From positions 1 to 64,000 of the forward strand of contig JAUKTV010000027.1 of assembly GCA_030549205.1 (NCBI GenBank): a stretch of DNA of 64,000 nt, written 5' to 3'. This document shows positions 10,679 through 22,929 of this stretch, one piece after another. The notes under the pieces are model-generated. The model was not told the DNA's origin, did no database searches, and saw nothing but the letters and a program-made list of their open reading frames with translations. This DNA comes from Apiosordaria backusii. Lineage: Eukaryota > Ascomycota > Sordariomycetes > Sordariales > Lasiosphaeriaceae. Positions within the stretch are counted from its first letter, which is position 1; each line of letters begins with the position of its first letter. The translations under genes were made by a program, and so were the position numbers.

Positions 10679-12084
10679 ATGGTCATCTCGCAGTCCCACG
10701 AGAAGAAGGTCGTCCGCCAGACGAGGCTGAACGGGCTGTTCCCCAACACGCAGAACCCGGTGGTGTTTTCTGCGCCGATGCTGGGGACTGCGAACGGGAC
10801 GCTCGCTGCGGAGGTGACGAAGGCTGGCGGTTTTGGTATAACAACCCCTCCCCCCCCCCCCCCCCCTTCTTGGGTGTTCTTGTGTATGATACGGTGGTTG
10901 ACAGATGATAGGGTTCATCCCGGCGGGGTATAACTTTTCTTCGGATAGCGATGGACCAGACCACCTAGCCCAACTATCCCAAGAACTAGCCATCGCCCGC
11001 AAACTATTAGACCTAGAAGAAGCGATGCTGACTGCCCTGCCGGTGGGTGTGGGGTTCATATTGTGTCACGAGAGCACCGCTACTCACTTCATCTCGAACG
11101 CTATCCCCGTGTTGCAGGAGCATTCCCCGCAAGCGGTCTGGCTTTTTGCGCCGAGGGTGGAAGATGTTGAGAAGGGGGTGATTAAAGAGATTGTTGAGAG
11201 ACTGCATGATAATGGGTTTGTGGTGTTTTATCAGGTTGGGACTGTCAAAGCGGTGAAAGAGGCGGTTAGGGATGGGGCGGATGTGGTTGTTGCGCAGGGG
11301 ACTGATGCGGGGGGTCATCAGTATGTGCGAGGGGCGGGGACGATGAGTTTTGTTAGGGAGGTTGTGGAGGTTGTGAAGGCTGAGAATGAGAGGGGGGGAG
11401 GGAGGTGCTGGTTGTTGCGGCGGGGGGGATTGTGGATGGACGGGGGGTGGTGGCTGCGCTGGCGTTGGGTGAGTACACTGTTGGGGAGAAAAGGGAAAGG
11501 GACAGGGCTGACAGAAGAAAATAGGGGCTGATGCGGTGGTGATGGGGACGAGGGTAAGTTTATGCTGGGAAGCGGGGAAAGGGATAGAAGCTAACGAGAA
11601 CAGTTCCTCCTGGCCCAAGAGGCGACGACACCACAGTTTAAACAAGAGCTCATTGCGAAGACGACGGATGGGGCTTCGTCGACTTTCAAGTAGGCCATTT
11701 TTTACTTTGACACCACAGGAGCAATTGGGCTGACGTAACCATAACAGACACTCAGTCATGGACGACATCCAGGGCACCACCATCTGGCCAAAGGTCTATG
11801 ATGGACGAGCTATTGTTGGGGACTCGGTCGAGGACCATCTCAACGGGGTGCCAACGGAGGAGAATGTCAGGCTGTTTAAGGAGGCGGCTGAAAAGGGGGA
11901 GACTAACAGGATGATTACTTGGGCGTGAGTGCCCCTGCGTATGCTTGTCAGGACTGGTTTGCTAACAACAAACAGTGGAAGTGCCGTCGGGCTTGTCAAC
12001 AAGATTCAACCAGCAGGTGAGATTGTGAAGGAAGTCCGCGAGGAGGCCCTTCAACGGATCAAAGAGTTGCAGAATTTGTTTTAA
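10679..12084 (+). CDS. nitronate monooxygenase (2-nitropropane dioxygenase family), one apparent frameshift
   Basis: The model has six exons: 10679-10835, 10912-11468, 11525-11553, 11604-11689, 11748-11924, 11976-12084; about 371 aa. The family oxidises alkyl nitronates with FMN in a TIM barrel. Visible features are the N-terminal substrate/flavin strand (PVVFSAPMLGTANG), the junction AGGFG-GFIPAGY made by splicing intron 1, a DGADVVVAQGTDAGGH block (the Gly/His FMN and active-site region), the phosphate-binding AAGGI and GADAVVMGTR. Exon 2 is one base short for the phases of its neighbours. The frame changes at the G-rich run around 11388-11402, between KAENERGGG and VLVVAAGGI. This is either an assembly indel or a real null allele. 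Intron 1 contains 17 consecutive C. The gene is convergent with the amidohydrolase, 95 bp away. Confidence 0.85.
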
Positions 12085-12179
12085 GCGCATTTTATGTGTA
12101 TACCCACAGATCAACCACCGTATAAACCAACGCCATGCTCGCTCGTCTATCTTGTACATTTAGGTCATCACACATCATC

Positions 12180-14236
12180 TCACAAATCCTCTTTACCACC
12201 ACTTTCTTCTTTCTTTTGTTCGTCCTCGCCATCTCTCGAGTACACCCTCCTCCCCGCAACCCACGTCTCCCTCACCTTCAAGAACCTGATATCTTCTTCC
12301 CCAACCTTCAAAACATCCTCATCCAGCACCACCCAATCCGCGAATCCACCTTCCCTGATCACACCAGCCATCTGCTCCCAAAACGCCGCCTTGGCCGGGC
12401 CCCTCGTGAACCCATCAAACGCCTGCTCCACACTCAGCCCTTCCTGCTCTCTATACCACCCGTTTTCCCATCCCGGCGGCCCCATGCCCGTATGGGGATT
12501 CTTTCTCGTCACCGCAGCATAAACCCCCTCAAACGGATTCGGCGGCTCCACCGGGAAATCACTCCCCAACACCGGCGGCCCAACATCCCAAATCGATCTC
12601 ATTCTATACGCCTCCTTCTCGATCCTTTCCTTGCCCAGCCGTTCCTCCGCATAGGCCATATCAGAAGTAGCATGCGTAGGCTGGATACTTGGTATGATTC
12701 CCAACTCTCTCATCCGAGCTTGATCGTCAGGGTGGATAATTTGTGCGTGCTCGATCCGGAAGCGGCAGCTGATCTGCTGACAGAACTCGGGTGGAATACC
12801 ATACGGGCAGACCTCGGGGTCGTCGAGAGCAGCGGCTAGAGAGTCGATGGCATGACGGTTGGCGAGGTCGCCAATGGCGTGGATATTGACTTGATACGAA
12901 GCTATCGCCCATGACAAGGCTAAAGAATGAAGGGTAGAAGCGTTGACGAGGAGCGAGCCGGAAGTAGAAGGGCGGTCACTGTAGGGGTCGATAAGAGCGC
13001 TGCCCCAAGACCCAAGAGCACCATCTTGTTTCTTGTCAGCTCTCATATACTCCAAACAACATGCAACAAGGGGGCCAACCTACCAGCAAAAAGCTTCACA
13101 CTGTTCACCCTCAACAGCCCGTTTTCCAAATCCACCTTCCTCGCCGCCTCGGGACAGAAAGTATTCCTCTCCGGACACTCAACCATAGCATAAACCCTCA
13201 CCGTCCACTCTTTCTTGTCTCCCGCCATCTCCTCATAAAGATCAATATCCCCCGGCAGCACACCAGCATCGTGCATACCCACCAATCCCACCTTATTCAA
13301 CTCCCTCATCGCGCTCCCCACAAACTTCTTTTTCTGCTCTTTATTCGGTTTCGGCCATAAGCCAGTAACAATATCCATAGCATTGTCACAAAACACTCCC
13401 ATCCCGGGATCCCTGACGATTTCCCCTCCTGGGACCTCATCAGGGAGGTTATCCAGATCCAGCAAGTCCAGAATCGCCTGGGAGACCCAGGTACAGTGGA
13501 CATCCACCCGATCGAGCATGAAGAATTTCCCTTTGAGTTCCTCGTCATCATTGAGCCATTCCTATATCTTGTCAGCCTTTTTCTTCTTTTTATAGTAGGG
13601 GGGTGAGAGCAAACAAACAGAAGTAGGCATCCCCCCCAAGACCCCCTGATCCCACCCCACACCCCTCACCCAGTTATCCCTCCCCCCCACCCCCTTCTCA
13701 CCCTTCCTCTTGTTGAGATACTCCCTCAACCTCCTCTTAACCTCCTCTTTCGACCTCGCACCAAATAAATCAACCCCGTGCAAAAACTCCCCGTACGGCA
13801 ACAAGTGCCCATGCCCATCCCACAATCCCGGGATCACAAACCCGTTCCTGGTAGTGGTGGTAGTAGTACGGTCTCGTGAAGATGATGAAGATGAGCTGAA
13901 AACCCGAGTCACAAGCCCAGTAGTGGTGTCAACACCAAGACAATTATTCCCCTGATCTTCAGTTTTGCCATCATGTTCAGGAGCAAAAGACGTCCTAATG
14001 GGGTGATCATAACAATGCACAACCTCCTTATCTTTGTTTGCCCCAGCCCAGGATTGAATCACTGCCGTAACCGAGCTTGAGTACCTGTCAAAGGTATAAG
14101 AAACATCACGCGGCAGCTGGTACACCACCATCTCCGCCAGCTGCGCCGGCCCATGCCTGGCGAGGAGAGCAGACAAGAGGGTGGTGAACCCCAGGGCTAG
14201 CAGCCCCAGGAGGAGGCGTGCTATTGATATGGCCAT
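12180..14236 (-). CDS. amidohydrolase family 3 (YtcJ-like) membrane-anchored protein
   Basis: The model has three exons: 14236-13619, 13561-13084, 13024-12180; 646 aa. The first 25 residues form a hydrophobic segment (LLLGLLALGFTTLLSALLA), a signal anchor or signal peptide. The metal site HxH appears as WDGHGHLLPYG. VDVHCTWVSQ and KLFADGALGSWGSAL follow; the latter is restored by removing intron 2, which supports the splice sites. Then come NIHAIGD, RIEHAQ and the conserved GSDFPVEPPNPF near the end. Members hydrolyse C-N bonds in diverse substrates; the substrate here cannot be told. The N-terminal 100 residues before the metal-dependent core are specific to fungal relatives. The last part of exon 1 is unusually G-rich on the coding strand. 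Confidence 0.87.
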
Positions 14237-15413
14237 GAACCAATCGGTGGGGGGGTTGAAATGTTGTGTGTGACCGCCTCAAATTCAAAAAGAGTGAAAG
14301 CGAAAAGTCGGATTTGGTAAAAGCAAACAGCTTCAATTTGGAAGTCGTGAAAAAAAAATTGAAAGTGAGATTGTCAGTCAGTCAGTCATGAAACAATATC
14401 CGTAGGTACGCAGTAGTCAGGTCAAAAACCAGCGCAGCAACCTGAGACTCAGACTCCCCGGAATCTCCACCACCCACCACCACACCTCGGCCGCTCACAG
14501 CCCGACGATCGGCTCCGGCCCGATCAATCCGAACCAGCCGCCGCCGCCGCCACCCGGTTATCAATATCTTCTTCTATCTGAAACAAACTCACATGCCTTA
14601 TCTGAGCTCCGTAAAGTAATACAACTCATCACTCAATTTCCATAACCGTATAGGTACTACTGCTAGGGTAAATATTAAACTACCTTACTACCTCACTAAA
14701 TCATCACACCCTTCTTTCCTACCCAAAAACTACAAACAACCCCCCTCCCTCCCCTCCAGCTTCCCTCCCGTCACCCATCATCACAAACATCACCACCAAT
14801 AAAGACAACCATTTACGCTGTTTCGAATTCCCCTCCCTTAGGTAAACTGCTAACTACACGCCACCAATCCACCCACTTCTCACCCACCTGACTTGCTAAG
14901 CGATTGTACTCCCCATTCCAGCTCATCTGGCATTTCCTCTATATATACTTACACTTTTTCCACTCCTCCTCCACCACTCATGACCTCTGGACGGGCATTC
15001 TCAGCCTTGCTTGCTTGTCCTTGTTTTGTCACCAAGGATAACTGATAACTACGCAAAACCCCCATCCCTGACAACAAACAACACGCTGAACTCTGAACTC
15101 TGAACTGGTGACTGACTGGTGGATGGAAGGAGGGGGAAAAAAGCGAATGATGCCCATTGGACCTTGCAAAACCAACCAACAAAAAAAAAGCCCATGTGTG
15201 ATATGGAAAAAGAAAAAGAGAAAAAGAAAAATAGTCGCACGCAGCAGAATCCATGCTCTCTCTCTCTCTGTCTCTTCTCTCTTTTCTTCTCTCTTCGATC
15301 AAAACCATATACCCTCCTACCCTACGCTACACCCTCGCTCTTCCTAAACAACATGCCCCAATACTACTACGCACACGCATTCTCCAAAACACCCACCCAC
15401 CCCCAACAAAAAA
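14237..15413. other. 1.2-kb intergenic region
   Basis: No gene seen. It holds the upstream region of the amidohydrolase and the 3' region of RSP5, with pyrimidine-rich tracts near 15250-15300 and a short TCAG repeat near 14374-14386. Confidence 0.5.
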
Positions 15414-18329
15414 TCACTCCTGCCCGAAACCCATCGTCTCCTCGACCGCAATCGTCAGCTTGTTCTGCAGCATCGCCAGGTCCTTGTAAGGAGGCAAATC
15501 CAGACGATTGAAGCTGTTCCATAATCAGTACCACACTCCCTAAAATGTGAAAGTAAGGGAAAAACATACCAAGTATGCGCCTTCGGCAAATTCGTAATCT
15601 CCCCCGCCTTCTCAATCGTAAACCTCCTCGGCCCATCGCTCCCCTGCAAGTCCTTGAACCCATTCACCGGAATGCGCGACGTGCCCGTGGTAAACTGCAG
15701 CAACCTCGACTTTTGCTCCCCGTCCCACGACCGCACCGTCTGCCAAAAGAACTGAATCACCTCGTCGCTCTCCGTGTACCCGCGGTAATCCGTGTGCTTC
15801 TTCCAGTCGTCGACATCAATTTCGGCAATACCGCCAATCAGCAGCTCCAGCTCGCGCTCGTCAAACACATTGATCAAGTCATGAGGAATCAGCTCCTGGA
15901 ACCCGTCCCTGAACGCCTGGAACTGCTCCGAGATTCTCTTCTCAATCCTCCACTTCACCATCAGGTCCACATACTCCTTCTTGTTCGCGTCCGTCACCTC
16001 AATGTTCCGCCCGTTAGGCTTCAGATCCTCGACAGACATGACGCCGAACCGCTCGTCTTCAGTAGAGAACGTCAGCTCCAGCCCCGCCTCCGAGATATCG
16101 TTGTCCAAGATCCACTGCAACGACCGATGGAAATCAGCGTCCACACCCTCCATATCGGCCAGCACCACCGCCTTGCCAAGGACCATCTTGTAAAGCGCTC
16201 CGATAAAGAAGGCATCCAAGAACCGGCGGTGGAAAATAGCTAAGCCAACAACCCGTCCGATAAACTTGAAGTAGTTCAAATGCTCGGGGTTAATGCCCGA
16301 GTGGGGGTTGATCTGAAGGGTATAGTTGTCGTGTGCCGAATACTCGAACAAGCAGTAAAACGGGTTGAACATCTCGTGCGACAAGAGGAAGAAGAACTCT
16401 CGAGAGAGACCACCATAATCCAGACCATCTTCGCCGTCGAATTTGATCATAAGTCTCTTCTTGAGGTCCGTGGCTGACTGGCGACTGATCTCGGCAAACG
16501 AATCTTCAAAGATGTGTGATCGCCTAACCTTAATATGACACTGTCCTGAGAGGATTCGCATGGCGGGCTGAGATCGGAAGTAGATCAGTTTCCTTCTGAA
16601 ATCACGCTTATACTGAGGCACATTCTGGTCAAGTGACGACGGCAACCGTGGGTCGTCCCATGTGGTTGTCTTGGTGTTGTGGTCGACAAAGTAGACACGA
16701 GCTGTGTTGGTAAGCCGCATCTCCCAGCCGCTAGGCAAGGGACCAAGCTGTGACACTGGCTGCTGCTGAATTCTTCCACCATTGTCGTTGTTGCCCCCAT
16801 ACATCCTGATGTATTGCTGACGCCGTGGATCCACCCAGGTCGTCGTGCGTGTGTTGTGGTCAACAAAGTAGGCTCTACCTTCAGGAGTCCATCTTTGCTC
16901 CCACCCAGGAGGGAGCTCGCCACTGCCAGCCGTAGTGGCCCCCGTATTCATCATGGTGGTGGCATTGGCCTGCGAGGCTGCTTGCTGTGCTTGAAGTGTT
17001 GGCGAGTTGGCACCGGTTCGATCTTCGGGGAGCGTCCGGTTCTGATGCCTCTGTCTTTCCACCTGTGTGTTCGCCTCGGCAACCCGGTTCTCGGCAGCTC
17101 CAGTCGCCCCCGTTGGCCTGTTCCAGCTCGTCGTTCGCGTGTTGTGGTCGACATAGTAGGTTCTCCCTAAGTTATCCTCGCGGCGTTCCCAGCCTGCTGG
17201 CAGACGACCTTGCGAGTCCTCAAACGGGCTCAGCGTACTACTGGTTTGCCGGGCTTGGGCCACAGCGCCATTGGTGGCAGGACCATTCGAAGCAGGAGTA
17301 GCGGCCGAAGGGTTTGATGCCAGGCTTGCTGGGCGATGAGGAATGGTTAGTTGGCCTCCCACACCGGGGGCTCCATTGGGGCGTGACATGGCTGAAGATG
17401 GTCGCTCTGAAGAGGGTTCGCCGTTGGAAAGGTTGGGAGTTTGAGGACTGAGGAGCGAGGGTCTGCTGGACGACGGGGCCGATGGCAGAGAGGACTGCTG
17501 TTGCTGATTGGCACGTGCAGGCGCCGCCAGATTAGTAGACAGGTTTATAATAAGCTTGCCGTGTACCACGAGATTATCTGTGGACTTCTTCAGGTCTCGC
17601 GTGAGCATCTGGTCTATGTTTTGGATGGAAGTCAGCTGGGAGGAGCTCAACATGGGGCAAAGGGGCGGAGGGGGTAAAGATTCCGTACCATCAGACTCGG
17701 GGCTGAGCTCGATGACATCTCCAATGCGAATATTAATCACCCCTAGGAATCCTTGGTCCTTTTTCTTGAACTTCTTCTGGTCGAAGACTTGCACGGCGAG
17801 GATGCTGTCCTCGCTCACCTTGCTGCGTAGGGTCAGTACCACTCCAGGGGAAGCTGCCCCGCCATGGACCTAGGGAGGCCGCCACTTACAAATCAAAACT
17901 TTCGTTCCAATATGGGTTGAGTGTCCGTTTGGAAACCTGTGTTGTTTTGGTTTGTTCGCCATTGATGGTTGCTACCGCAAAGGGGTCGGGGAATCCTGAA
18001 CGCTAACCGTCAGCATTCCTGTTAGAGAACCACGGCATCCAACAGCCACACCCAGCAATCCGGTACCACATACTAAACACATCCCGCTTGTATAAGCCAT
18101 CGGCCGCAATAACTTATAGCCAGAGTTAGCACAGTAGAGATTCGGTCGTGGGGCTTGGTTGTGGGCTTGAGTTTACTTGTAACACGAAGGTTTGCTTGGC
18201 TGTCGCAAGGGGTCAATCAGTCTTCCATGTTTCTTGAGATGGGCAGCTAGGCGACGAGCCTGAGCAAAACCACAAGACAGGAGTTGGGACTTACGCCGAA
18301 GACCCTGCTTCATTCCGACTGCTGCTCAT
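15414..18329 (-). CDS. RSP5: HECT-type E3 ubiquitin ligase Rsp5/Nedd4 (HulA)
   Basis: The model has six exons: 18329-18295, 18199-18177, 18112-18074, 17995-17890, 17822-15570, 15513-15414; 851 aa. It attaches ubiquitin to membrane proteins, permeases and other targets. Domain order: C2 (about residues 15-110; DGLYKRDVFRFPDPFAVATI is rebuilt across introns), a Gln/Ser/Pro linker, three WW domains near 275, 375 and 430 (each with VDHNT and a final W-x-x-P), then HECT from about 500 to the end. The catalytic cysteine lies in AHTCFNRLDLPPY; its codon is split TG/C by the last intron. The first three exons are 35, 23 and 39 nt. Phases and GT/AG borders are consistent at all five introns. The length matches fungal orthologues. 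Confidence 0.95.
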
Positions 18330-20064
18330 GATTGCAGACAGTGCAAGTTAAGCTCGCACGTGGGGCGTCGGTGCTTCGTTTTCTTCCGTCTGTTGTTGTC
18401 TTGTCTTGTCTATCCTCCCGAGTCGGCGGTAGGCTGTTGGCGGGGATGTTATTGCAGAGGTTCGCAAAGAGAAAAGGCAGGATGAAATGTCGAGATGCGG
18501 GCGGCCAGGCGCTCGGTGATGGGTGATTCTCGGTTCGATGTTTCGGAGTCAGTCGGGCGACGCGAAAGAAGGCGCGATGGTGTTAGACTGGGTGGTGTAG
18601 ATGCATGCGCAGCATCAAACGATGGGAGCGCAGCTGGGCCGTCGAGGGGTTGTGAATGTGGTGAGGCTGTGCTTGCTGCTGTCCCGGGCCCCCCGCTTTG
18701 GGACCTGAGGGTTGGTAGTGGGACTCTGTCTGGCTCGAGCCTGAGGCGGCGGGCGGCTAGTTGTTGCTTGTTAGTAGCAAATGCCGTGACACAGCTGCGA
18801 GAGTGTCTCGAGGACAGGGGCCCTTGTTCTGTGAATGAGGTGCGGTGCCAGCCGGATGAGATCTCGAAGAGGGAAAAGACAGTTGGAAGATGGACAGCTT
18901 CAGTCCAGAGCGGTCAGTCAAAGTCGCGGTCATCAGCCCAGAGCATGTGCGGTGATTGTGTCCAGCTTTTGCCCAGCTTTGCCTCCAGTACCTTCCTAGC
19001 ACAGAAAAAGGATCCATCCGTCCTTACCTTAGCGGCTTCTGGAGGGGAATCGCGCAACTTTCTCGCACAGTGTATTCCTCTTGCAGCAAAAAAACAGCCC
19101 CTGAGTGACAGACAGACCTGCTGAGACGCCCTGTATAAAGAGTGTCGCTACCTATGTCACAATTTTGCTCGTACCTCCCACAAGAGGCTTGTGATTGCGC
19201 AAGTTTTGGGTCAGACCGATCTCCGTCGAGCTGCTTCCATCCAAATCCAAATCGTGGTGGCGCTGGAGACACCGTCGATGTTCCAGGATATTCGAGATGT
19301 GGTACACAGTGTGAGCTTTCTTACTTACTCACCGTGTAAGGCATTCTCAAGTCTGCCTGTAACTTCCGCGTAATTGACCTCACACATCTCAGTCAGTGTC
19401 ACCTAAGGATTGAGTGAGGCGATTCTTGCTTTCTCGATCGTACCCCTTTTACAGGATATAGATGGCTATTTTAAGCTGACGCTCAGGCACCTTATCTGTA
19501 TGCAGCTGGCTTCTTGGAATGTACTCTAATCAAGCTCATTGTCAAGCCATCTGGTGCATATGGAAAATAAGCGCAAAGTAAGAAGCTAGCTGTGTTTCTA
19601 TATTCGACATGCCGGGTAGCCGCTAGTGCTCCGAGATGTCACACGGCACCACGCACCCAAGGGGCAAAGCCCGGCGGTTGGAAACGGAACAAAAGATAGT
19701 AGTGACTGATAAAATAATCCGATGGTATCATGCGGCCAGCCTAGCAACTTGCTATCAAAGATGCTGAGATCCTTTTCTCTTTTCTTAAAACCCATTCCCC
19801 GACTCCTGACCGACGCAAATGTAAACAGCAAATATCCTCGCTATCCCGTTTCTTATTATACAACCCGGAAAGTAGCAAGAACGGTCTCAACTGTCCCCTT
19901 CCGTCGCTTGCTCAATGTTCAACAGCTCCATTCTCCCCAACCTACAGGGGATCGGATCTAGAAACCTCCTTCCAACATGGCCTCCGCGATGACCGTAAGA
20001 ATCTTCACCACCATTCCCCCCCGCCGGGACGGTAAAAATCACCTCCGCCACGACCTTCGCTCCT
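18330..20064. other. 1.7-kb intergenic region upstream of RSP5
   Basis: No supported gene. A 209-codon frame at 18495-19124 is rich in rare residues and has no domain; it is probably leader or promoter sequence of RSP5. Confidence 0.5.
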
Positions 20065-20813
20065 CTAGTAGGGGGTAAACCCTCTGCCCCGGCCGCGGTA
20101 GCCACCACGGTAGATGCCACCACCTCCTCTGTATCCTCCACCACCACCACGACCACCAAACCCACCGCCAAACGCCCCACGTCCGCCACCGCGGAAACCA
20201 CCTCTACCGCCGCGCCCTCTCGACATCCCCGGCAAATTTGTACGTTTTGGCTCGACCTTGATGTTGCGTCCCTTGAAAAGACTATCGTTCAGCACCAGCG
20301 CTTGCGCTACCATGTTAGGTTCAGCAAATTCCACGTATGCGTAACTATTGTAATAATCTGTCAGCCACCTGTCTTGTAGACTGCAACCAAGAGTTCCAGA
20401 GTAACACTCACCCTTTCGGCTGGCCCGTAAACTTGTCCAGCAGAATGGTAACCCGATTAATAGACCCGCACGCGCCAAAATGTGACTGGAGCTCCTCCGG
20501 CGAGGTAGAGTAATCCACATTGCCCACAAAGACGCTCCGGTTGTCGATATCCTCCTTGTCGTCCTGCAGGCCTTGCCTCTCCTGGTCCATCGACGCTTGC
20601 ATCTCCCTTAGCTTGGCAGCCTCGGCCTCCATCTCGGCCACACGCCGCTTCATGGCGGAGATCTCCTCCTGTTTTCTCCCGTCAGTCTTGTGTGTCCTTC
20701 TTTTGTTATAAAAACCAAGCAGGGCCGTGCCGTACCTCATCATTCGCATCCCCCCCATCGCCATGATCTCTACTTTCGTCGTGAGGCTTCTCTTCTGGCT
20801 TGGGGGAGCTCAT
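20065..20813 (-). CDS. PAB2: nuclear poly(A)-binding protein Pab2/PABPN1-like
   Basis: The model has three exons: 20813-20736, 20668-20412, 20344-20065; 204 aa. An acidic N-terminus is followed by a coiled-coil helix (EEISAMKRRVAEMEAEAAKL), then one RRM with RNP2 SVFVGNV and RNP1 GYAYVEF, the latter completed across intron 2. A C-terminal tail of RGG and GGRGGGG repeats follows. This is the PABPN1/Pab2 layout (helix, RRM, arginine-methylated tail). The family binds poly(A) in the nucleus, stimulates polyadenylation and feeds RNA to the exosome. Another exosome gene (RRP4) lies about 11 kb away, with no sign that the two are linked functionally here. Confidence 0.9.
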
Positions 20814-21706
20814 CTTCTAAACCGCCGTTTGGTGGTTTGTTGGGGGGAAATAAAAGGATGGATTCCGGACACTTTCGTTTCGGACTCTAAATGGGGATGA
20901 CTTGCGTGTTTGTGTTAGCAAAAAACCAAAAAAAAAAAAACTCGTGTTTGCGGGTAAAGAGGCAGAGATAGGCGTTGCGGAGGGCCGTGGGAAACCACAC
21001 AATTCGTCATGACGCGAACGCGCCAGGCTTCACGAAAGCCACGAAAGCCAAGAGGCAAAACTTTCTTGTGGTGCGCTGGGTGGGAGGGTCATCAGGCTTA
21101 CCGAGTGTGTGGTCTTGTCAATAATGTCCTTCTGGTAAAGGCTTGTCGTCTGAATAGTTTCCTGTCTCGTTTTGAAGGGATTGAGAGTGGTATAAGAAAG
21201 TTGCGAACAAGAGTCGTCGACGGGCAGTTTGGGTCCGCAAGGCTGGGATCTCGTTGTAACTTGCAACCGATCGGCGAAATGCGGGTCGAACCGGGGTTTA
21301 CTGCGTCGCGCTCTTGGGTTAGGGTTGTGGCAGCCATCAAGGTTCTTGACAGTAGACTTCCAAGTGTGAAACTATAACTTCTCACTTCAACAGCTTCATT
21401 GAAACTGACTACATATTTTCTATCTGCTTTGTTAGGCAACACTCGCTCAATAATCAAATACTACAAACGTTCCACCCCTTTCCCAGCACTTCTAACATCA
21501 CGCTCGTTTGCACTTTGCGGCCCTGAGTTCACAATGCGAAGACAACTTGAGCGCAAACAGACAGGAGTTACAAACACACGAAACCTGCACTATGGACTAC
21601 TAAGCACACCATACCCGTACGTAAATCCCTCCCTCATTATACCCCTATCCATCCATATCCCACCTTCAATCCCACCTTCAATCCCCTCCCCCTCGCAACC
21701 AGCTCT
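20814..21706. other. intergenic region
   Basis: No gene seen. A run of 12 A occurs near 20929-20940. Below about 21.7 kb the sequence becomes strongly C-rich, continuing into the 3' end of the next gene. Confidence 0.45.
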
Positions 21707-22929
21707 TCAATACCCCATCCCCCTCCCCGCCCACTCCCTCCTCATATCCCCAACCCCAACCTCACTCCTCGTCTCCCCCCTCCCACTAACCCTCCACCCC
21801 GTAAACCCCATCATATCCCCATAAAACCTCAGCCCCCCACTCACCCTCCCCTCCCCCAAAAACACGATATAACTCCCATCATTACTCTCATCATACTCCC
21901 CCCCTTGGTCATCCTCCCCCCGCCACTTGAAATACAACCGCTCCCTCGAAGCCTGATAAGGTCGTTGCTCCAACTTCCAAATCCCTGAGAGTGGTCCAAT
22001 TTCGAATTGACCCCAGAGGGCGTTCCCGTCAAGGGTTAGGATCATGCCCGAGTCGCGGCCTTCGAAGTCGAATTGCTTGTCTTCTAGCTCGATTGCATAA
22101 CGGCCGTTGAGGAGGCCGAGGGGGGGTAAGCTGGGATTGTTGTTGGAGGAGGAAGGAGGGTGGTGGTAATCGTATTGGTTGGAATAAGTTGGGGAGCCGG
22201 GATATGGTGGGGGAGGGTCATCATTGTGGTTGTTATTGTTATAAGAATCCCAGGTGGAGGGTGTGCTGCTGAACTGAGGGGGGTTGCTGCTCCCCTGGGC
22301 ATGGCCGCCGATGGGACCGTTCCAGTGGCTGCGGCGGGCTGTTTGGATGGGTCGTGAAGGTTGGGCTGCGGAGGGGGGTGAAGAAGCAGGTGGTGGCGGA
22401 CGAGATGAGCCACTGGCAGCAGCAGCAGGCTTGGGAGCAGCTTTGGGTTTGGGAGTAGCGATAGTTCTCGCCTTTTTGGCTGTGCTTGTGCTCCCGAAAC
22501 TGCCGTGGGTGTTATCGTCAGTAGCCTTGCGCTTGGTAGCTCCCTTGGCTGTGGTGGTAGTGGTGGCAGTGGACTGGTTCTTGAGCGCCTGCTTGGCTTC
22601 TCGGTCGCGCTTGGTCCATTCCTTCTTCAAATCGGCCTCCAGCTTGAGGATCTGGCCGGGCACAGCCAAGCTGCCTTTGCTGAGAGCTTCATACAGTCTC
22701 ATCTTGGCTGTGCCCTTGTTCTTGGATGGTGGGAGGCCATAGTGTACAAGTTGAGCCTCATACCAATGAGCAGGGCGGTCCTTGGAGATATCAGGGGTGC
22801 CGTCGAACTGCGACTTGATTTCTGGGATGGTAGCCCGCCGGTGAAGGTTGTGGCCGGAGGCTTTACGAAGAATTCACCGTGGGCATACGACCAGTGGTCG
22901 TTCGTGGCGGGTGGGACGACAGCAGACAT
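21707..22929 (-). CDS. uncharacterised fungal protein, basic disordered middle and folded C-terminus
   Basis: The model has two exons: 22929-22867 and 22813-21707; 389 aa. The acceptor could also be 6 nt further in. The N-terminus reads like a short helical module: DGTPDISKDRPAHWYEAQL, YGLPPSKNKGTAKMRLYEAL, then LKKEWTKRDREAKQAL, suggestive of a SAP/HeH-like fold, but I cannot assign it. The middle has basic clusters (KRKATDD, KKARTIATPKPK) that could act as nuclear localisation signals and is Pro/Ser/Asn-rich. The last 140 residues look like a beta-rich domain (GRYAIELEDKQFDFEGRDSG and SGIWKLEQRPY). I do not know its function; a nuclear role is only a guess. Confidence 0.75.

Noticed and set aside
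18495..19124. 209-codon + strand frame upstream of RSP5
   Set aside because: Lies in the promoter/leader area of RSP5, Arg/Ser/Cys-rich, no domain or splice partners.
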